Shown piece by piece: positions 59,163 through 64,000 of a stretch of 64,000 nt of DNA. Source of the stretch: Microstegium vimineum (Eukaryota > Streptophyta > Magnoliopsida > Poales > Poaceae); contig CM039131.1 of the NCBI GenBank assembly GCA_022036555.1, positions 39,084,075-39,148,074 of the forward strand. The letters run 5' to 3'. Position 1 is the stretch's first letter. Every line of letters starts with the position of its first letter. The notes below the pieces were generated by a model, which did no database searches, was not told the DNA's origin, and saw only the letters and a list, made by a program, of their open reading frames with translations. The position numbers were made by a program, and so were the translations under genes.

Positions 59163-59670
59163 GTCACTGTAACACCCTCGGTGTTACTCCTAAATCAACT
59201 CATTAAATCATATCATGAGCATCATGTTTATAAATTAATGCATGGGATGAATTGTGTGGTTAAATTCTTGTTATCGTTAATATTGAATAAAAATATTAAA
59301 ATAAAAGTTAACCCAATAGTTATTGTCAGGTCCAAAAATTTATTCGTATGTATTTAACAATCTAATTAGTTGTGCGAGTGCTTGGGTTGTCGGGCTGGTG
59401 TGCGCGGTCATCCCGCGTCGCTGCTCGATGTCGCGCGGTCAACAATATCTCGCACGACTGCCTGCTCTGTCTGTGCTGCTGCGTATCGCCTGCTCCCGAC
59501 CGAGTGTACGTGCGTCTGTTTAATTTTCTTCGACGTCATCGTTTCGTCGTCGTTTCTTCGTCGCATCCACCTGTCTGGCCATGCATGCAATTCCTTTAAT
59601 GGCTAATTAGGTTCTAGCCATTAATTGCTGGCTCTTGCCCCCTTGTCCTTTTGCTCCTAATGGTGGCAGG

Positions 59671-59750
59671 TGATGCATCTCATTTAATGGCTTACATAGC
59701 ACATGCAAGGTGATGCATCTCATTTAATGGCTTACATAGCACATGCAAGG
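59671..59750 (+). repeat. 40-bp perfect tandem duplication in element C
   Basis: TGATGCATCTCATTTAATGG...ACATGCAAGG occurs at 59671 and again at 59711 without a difference. Confidence 0.9.
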
Positions 59751-60641
59751 AGTACGTTACTTTCTGATCCTTGTCTCCCGGTCAAGTGGTGGCAGTTGGG
59801 TGCACCGATGGACATTTGCTTTAAATGGCAAGTCAGACGTCCACGCAATCTGACATTTCTTGTGTCATTAAGCAAATCAATGTATATCAGGTGCGAGTGG
59901 TCCTTTTACTCTATACCTCAATCAGCTTCAATCAGCTGCATGCATGTCGGATGAGAATTAAAAATCAACGTGCAACTGGTCTAGAATAGCTCTTGATGTC
60001 GCGTACGTAGGCTGTCTGTCCAAAGTTTGAGATAAATGTGCGGGCAGCTTAGCTCGCCTGGGTTGTGTTCAATGCCAATCCATGGAGCTGCCACCGCTGT
60101 TTTAAAGATTTATCATAGTTGTGTCCGCAGCAGAGCATCGTAGAGCTGCTTAGCTGCGCATGGGCTAGCACTGCCCGAGGTGTCTTTGGCCTAACCAAAC
60201 CGTCGGCCGGTTGGTAGTAAGTCTCTAGTGCTTGTAAGCTAATTAGTTTTCCTATTCTAAATTAGTTTGAGCTGGCTTGTTAATTAGTATAATATTAGGC
60301 AAGTGTCTAAAAGTTGCGGTATGTAAGCTTTGTTGAGTTCCTAAAGTAGATATCTATTTCATGAGATAGTTCGTCCATTTTGCTGTGTTGCTGGTTATTG
60401 GTTTAATTAGTATGCTTAGTTATTTAGATTATTTTATTCTGTAGAAATCGTGGTGTTAGTTGAGAAATGAGTTTAATTCGATTTTTGTCAATAGCTTCAT
60501 TGCGTCAGCATATGCTTGCTGTACGTGATCGTTGTAGCAATAGAATAGGGTGATGGTCTCTATATCTAATTTATTAGAGCTAGTGTAGCAGTTGGTAGCC
60601 GTGTTCTAATTCAAGGTTTGTGGTTGTCTATTTATTAACTA

Positions 60642-60968
60642 TTGCATCATCACCATTGCATGCATATAGCGAACGAGCCAGTGGAGATCGTGACCTTCGA
60701 CGAGCAGGAGTACGACGAGGTCGTCGAGGAGTACGAGGAGGAGATCCTCGTGCAGGAGGACGTCCCGGAGCCACCAGTCGCTGACTTTGCTGACACCGCG
60801 CCCGCTGAAGGCAAGCCCCGGTGCATAACCTTATTTTTATATTCACTAATATATAATTATATATACATGTTGCGCATTTACGTTCAGGAGTTCTATGAAA
60901 ATCACATGCATAAATATATCTATCCTATGAGTCGTACTAGTACAGGTCCGAGTAGCTGCTATGCTTAG
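60642..60968 (+). other. Short acidic ORF inside LTR-like element C
   Basis: The frame encodes EIVTFDEQEYDEVVEEYEEE and a Pro/Asp/Ala continuation. It lies in a GC-rich island (60665-60825) within AT-rich LTR sequence. The codons look protein-like for about 50 residues and then run into AT-rich sequence. It may be the start of a gene captured by the element or a relic of an internal exon. No family was recognised. Confidence 0.35.
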
Positions 60969-62144
60969 GCTATCGGTAGCGTGAGTGACCTGTCGTTGCT
61001 CACACTAGGTGAATAATATTACTCTCATGGAGGAGGGTGAAAAATAAAATGGTGACCGGGCAGGGATGAGGTTTGGTTACCGGTGGGGGTGACAAGTTGA
61101 GTCCCGCGGCCAACGGGGCTTAATTGGGTTACACTGTTTCCCTGCCTGTGTCGATTAGGAATCGTCCGTTGCTATGGATGGTAGTCAGGTCACAGACTTA
61201 TTATCGTGAGCACATACTTACTTATGGGAGCGGGAAGGCTTGTTACTCTCTTGTCTTGGGTTTCGGCTCTATCTGGACTGACTGTACTGGTGGTTTTTGG
61301 GTGGAGGTCTAAGCACTGCACTGAGTCCGGGACTCAGGTGTAGGGGCTTAGAGTCCCAGTTTGGACGGGGACTTGGACCCTTGGACAGGAGAGTAGTATG
61401 TTGGTCTTGTCTGTGCCGAGGTGCAGATGAGGCGTGTGTTTTGAGGTACCCAGCTGGGCTACATTGATTCGCGAATCGCTGTGCTATGCGGTACAACTTG
61501 GCTATGGTCTAGCACCGTAGTAAGAACTGGAACAAGAAGGATGATAAAATGCTTCTGTTTGCTTACCACATGCTTGAAACTAGAACCGGTGCTTACCTAG
61601 AATTGTTGGTTAATGAACTAAAATTGACTGCTAACAAAATAAAAATAAGGTTACCCTCTTATTAATGCTTTTGGTTTAAACCAGCAAACCTTACAGCCCC
61701 TGCATACCTTTGAGAGTCAGAAAAATATTCCCAATAGCCGGTTAAGTCTTGCGAGTACATTGTATACTCAGGGTTTATTTTACCCTGTTGCAGGTGCAGC
61801 TTAAGGAGTTACCCATTGTGTGGAGGATTCTTCTGTTAGGCACAGACGGATCCTTGTATCGTTTCCGCTAGATGTTCATTTAAATTCCGTTATTTAAATT
61901 CTGCACTCAGAAATCTGGATTGTAATAAATAAATTTCGAGACTCTGTATTGTATGAAATAAAATAAGTATGTAAGTTCTGTACTCATTATTGGATCCTGG
62001 ATGGAAACGTGGATATTCGAGTTCTCCCGTTGGGTGCGCTCGACGGAACTGGTCTAGTTAGTGCGCTCTCTTGGGTACTTAGTGTCTAATGGAAGGCAAG
62101 TACTCCGGTGAGTTCATTAATTTAGGTTGTTCTGCCACAGTCAC

Positions 62145-62882
62145 CAGTACGGGCGACCAAGTAATCACGTATACAGGTGGACCACCAGCACGGGCCACCA
62201 GAACGTCGACATATACAAAAGGAAATTGAATCAAACAACAGGAATTAAATGACAAAACCTCAATCAAGCGCATGGAAATACACGCAGAGATGTAAAAGGA
62301 AACAAAAACGAAACAAACAGAAATCAAAGGAAAACAAAAGGAAATTATTACACAAACGACGACACATACAGATCCTCACACGTCCGTCACATTTCTCTCG
62401 CGCAATCAAAGCGAAACAAAAGGAAATTATTACATAGACCGTATCCAAGAGCAATCAAAAGATCCTCACGTTCTACAAATACGAATTCCCATTTCGCGCG
62501 CGTAGCCAAGGTAGTCCCCATCGCTCCTGCCCCATCGCTCCTGCCCCAAGCGCTGAGATCATCCTGGAGGTAAGAGCTTATGCAACAGTTTAATACTCTC
62601 AAATCAGTCTCTGAAAGGCACTATATTATGTCCATGATATCATTTCAGGTTATCTACAGGTACTAAGCAAATCAACAAGTACAACCAAGTTTCAGGTAAA
62701 CAATAGTTCATTATTCCCTCTTCCGAAATCACTTTATAAGTTTAGAGTAAGTTTTAATTATGTTAGTTTACATATCGAAATCATAGTTTGAATCGTTGAA
62801 AACCACAGTTGTAATGAAACCATAACTGATAAATAAGCACTCATGGTTACTTATCTGTGTTGAACTGGTCATTTCAACGTTC
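62145..62882. other. No gene seen
   Basis: AT-rich, with a small repeated phrase AAAGGAAATTATTACA (62337 and 62420) and a doubled CATCGCTCCTGCCCC near 62520. Confidence 0.45.
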
Positions 62883-63840
62883 AATTTATTAGTAGCACTG
62901 CTCTTATCATATACCAATACATATTCCATTAATTCCTGCACATATAAATTAAATCATTAACGGATTTTATATATCAAGGTCAACTTATGGTACAGATAAT
63001 ATATTGTTGTCAGACCCAATACTGTCAACTCACTGTGCTCACCGAGATACCAGAACTGGCAAAAACCAGTCGGCACCTCTAGCTTTTGGGGTTCATCATC
63101 CGGCTATTTACCTTTCACAGTGAGTTTTTCCATTAAGCACAAACCCAACAGGAGTCCCCATGTCAGCACCCAAAGTTCACCTCACATAGCCAAAACCAAT
63201 CGACACCTCTAGCTTTTACCAAAACCCAACAGGAGTCCCCACAATATAGCCATGGCAAGAGGGAAGTCAGAGAGTAGTGGCAAGAGCCAGAGATGGAGAA
63301 GTAGTAATATAGAAGGAATGGTACTATAAGGGAGCCAGCACAAGCCATCTTACCATCACCAATTTAGTAGTAGCACTGCACTTATCATACAGTAATACAT
63401 AATCCTGTAATTGCTGCACATATACTTGCCGTCAGACCCAATACTGTGCACTCACTGTGCTCACCGAGATACCAGAACTGGCAAAAACCAATCGGCACCT
63501 CTAGCTTTTCGGGTTCATCATCCGGTTATTTACCTTTCACAGTGAGTTGTTCCATCAGGCACAAACCCAACCGGAGTCCCCATGTTTGTTCTTCTTAATA
63601 TTCATAAGCACCCAAAGTTCACCTCACATAGCACATCGTTCACCGAGATACCAAGACTGGCCAAAACCAATCGACACCTCTAGCTTTTACCTTTCATCAA
63701 ATGTGATTCCATTAGGCAGAACCCAACAGGAGTCCCCACAATATAGCCATGGTAAGAGGGAAGCCAGAGATGGAGAAGTAGTAATATAGAAGGAAGGGTA
63801 CTATAAGGGAGCCAACACAAGCCATCTCACCATCACCATA
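62883..63840 (+). repeat. Tandem duplication of about 475 bp
   Basis: Copy 1 (62883-63359) and copy 2 (63360-63840) share GTAGCACTGCWCTTATCATA, GTCAGACCCAATACTGT, CACCGAGATACCAGAACTGG and GGTACTATAAGGGAGCC. Smaller internal repeats (CGGCACCTCTAGCTTTT and CGACACCTCTAGCTTTT) occur within each copy. No coding frame was recognised. Confidence 0.8.
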
Positions 63841-64000
63841 CTATAGATTTATTAACTGTTTATGGAGAACAAAGTCGTACAAACAGAAAATTAATACAAG
63901 ATTAAGTGAACAATAGGTTAAATTACCTCTGCTTTAGGTGCTTTTAACTATGTTAACAACATGAAAATTTGCACAAAAACATGTGTTTTAGCAAATAAAT
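63841..64000. other. No gene seen
   Basis: AT-rich end of the window. Confidence 0.5.

Larger units (their letters stand above)
59168..62139 (+). mobile_element. LTR-like element C, complete (probable solo LTR)
   Basis: This 2972-bp element starts TGTAACACCCTCGGTGTTAC and ends TTCTGCCACA, with the perfect 5-bp duplication GTCAC (59163-59167 and 62140-62144). Its beginning matches the inverted right end of element B. Its ACTCAGGGTTTATTTTACCC block near 61770 matches the equivalent block near 509 in element A. The middle differs from element B, so this is a related family rather than the same one. It lacks pol domains. Confidence 0.75.

Noticed and set aside
1..64000. tRNA, rRNA, CRISPR arrays, prokaryotic defence systems
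   Set aside because: None was seen. The window is plant nuclear DNA and the repeats are transposons or tandem duplications without regular spacers.

Overview
This is a stretch of plant nuclear DNA, almost certainly from a grass and plausibly from the Andropogoneae or another panicoid group. That call rests on the nested LTR retrotransposons, the grass-style MITEs (Stowaway-type and hAT-type) and the GC-rich exons. No bacterial or viral gene organisation, rRNA, tRNA or CRISPR array was seen. The taxonomic call is inference.

Layout. (1) 1-27706 is a nest of retrotransposons built inside one old Ty3/Gypsy element of the Tat (Grande/Retand-like) type lying on the minus strand. Its 5' LTR (26941-27706), primer-binding site, gag and pol (PR, RT, RNase H, a second RNase H, integrase) run leftward to about 21612. 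The plus strand then carries the spliced antisense accessory ORF typical of Tat elements, in pieces from 936 to 18897. Three insertions split that ORF with target-site duplications (TSDs): a minus-strand SIRE/Copia solo LTR (2022-3268), a complete SIRE-like Copia element (3394-13673) and an LTR-like element (14166-17901). A further LTR-like element enters from the left edge (1-935). (2) 27707-36107 is non-coding sequence, GC-rich tandem repeats and a truncated second SIRE-like Copia. (3) A segment at 28436-29736 is duplicated at 36852-39935, where MITEs have since interrupted it and where it forms the upstream region of a small two-exon gene. (4) 40039-53000 holds the two credible genes: a 147-residue lysine/glutamate-rich coiled-coil protein (plus) and a 17-exon acyl-CoA thioesterase with an N-terminal cyclic-nucleotide-binding domain (minus, 421 residues). 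(5) 53560-58260 holds broken genes: a RING-H2 fragment, a Cactin-like pseudogene and a zinc-finger-MYM/hAT-type pseudogene. (6) 59168-62139 is another LTR-like element, followed by a roughly 475-bp tandem duplication.

Functionally only the thioesterase (probably peroxisomal fatty acyl-CoA hydrolysis) and the small coiled-coil gene look intact. The rest records insertion, duplication and decay. No clearly new biological system was found. The most unusual items are the antisense ORF that stays colinear across its inserts, a 1-kb inverted repeat filling one thioesterase intron, two GC-AG introns in that gene, and the duplicated upstream region. All identity judgements are by eye; nothing was aligned by software or searched against a database.
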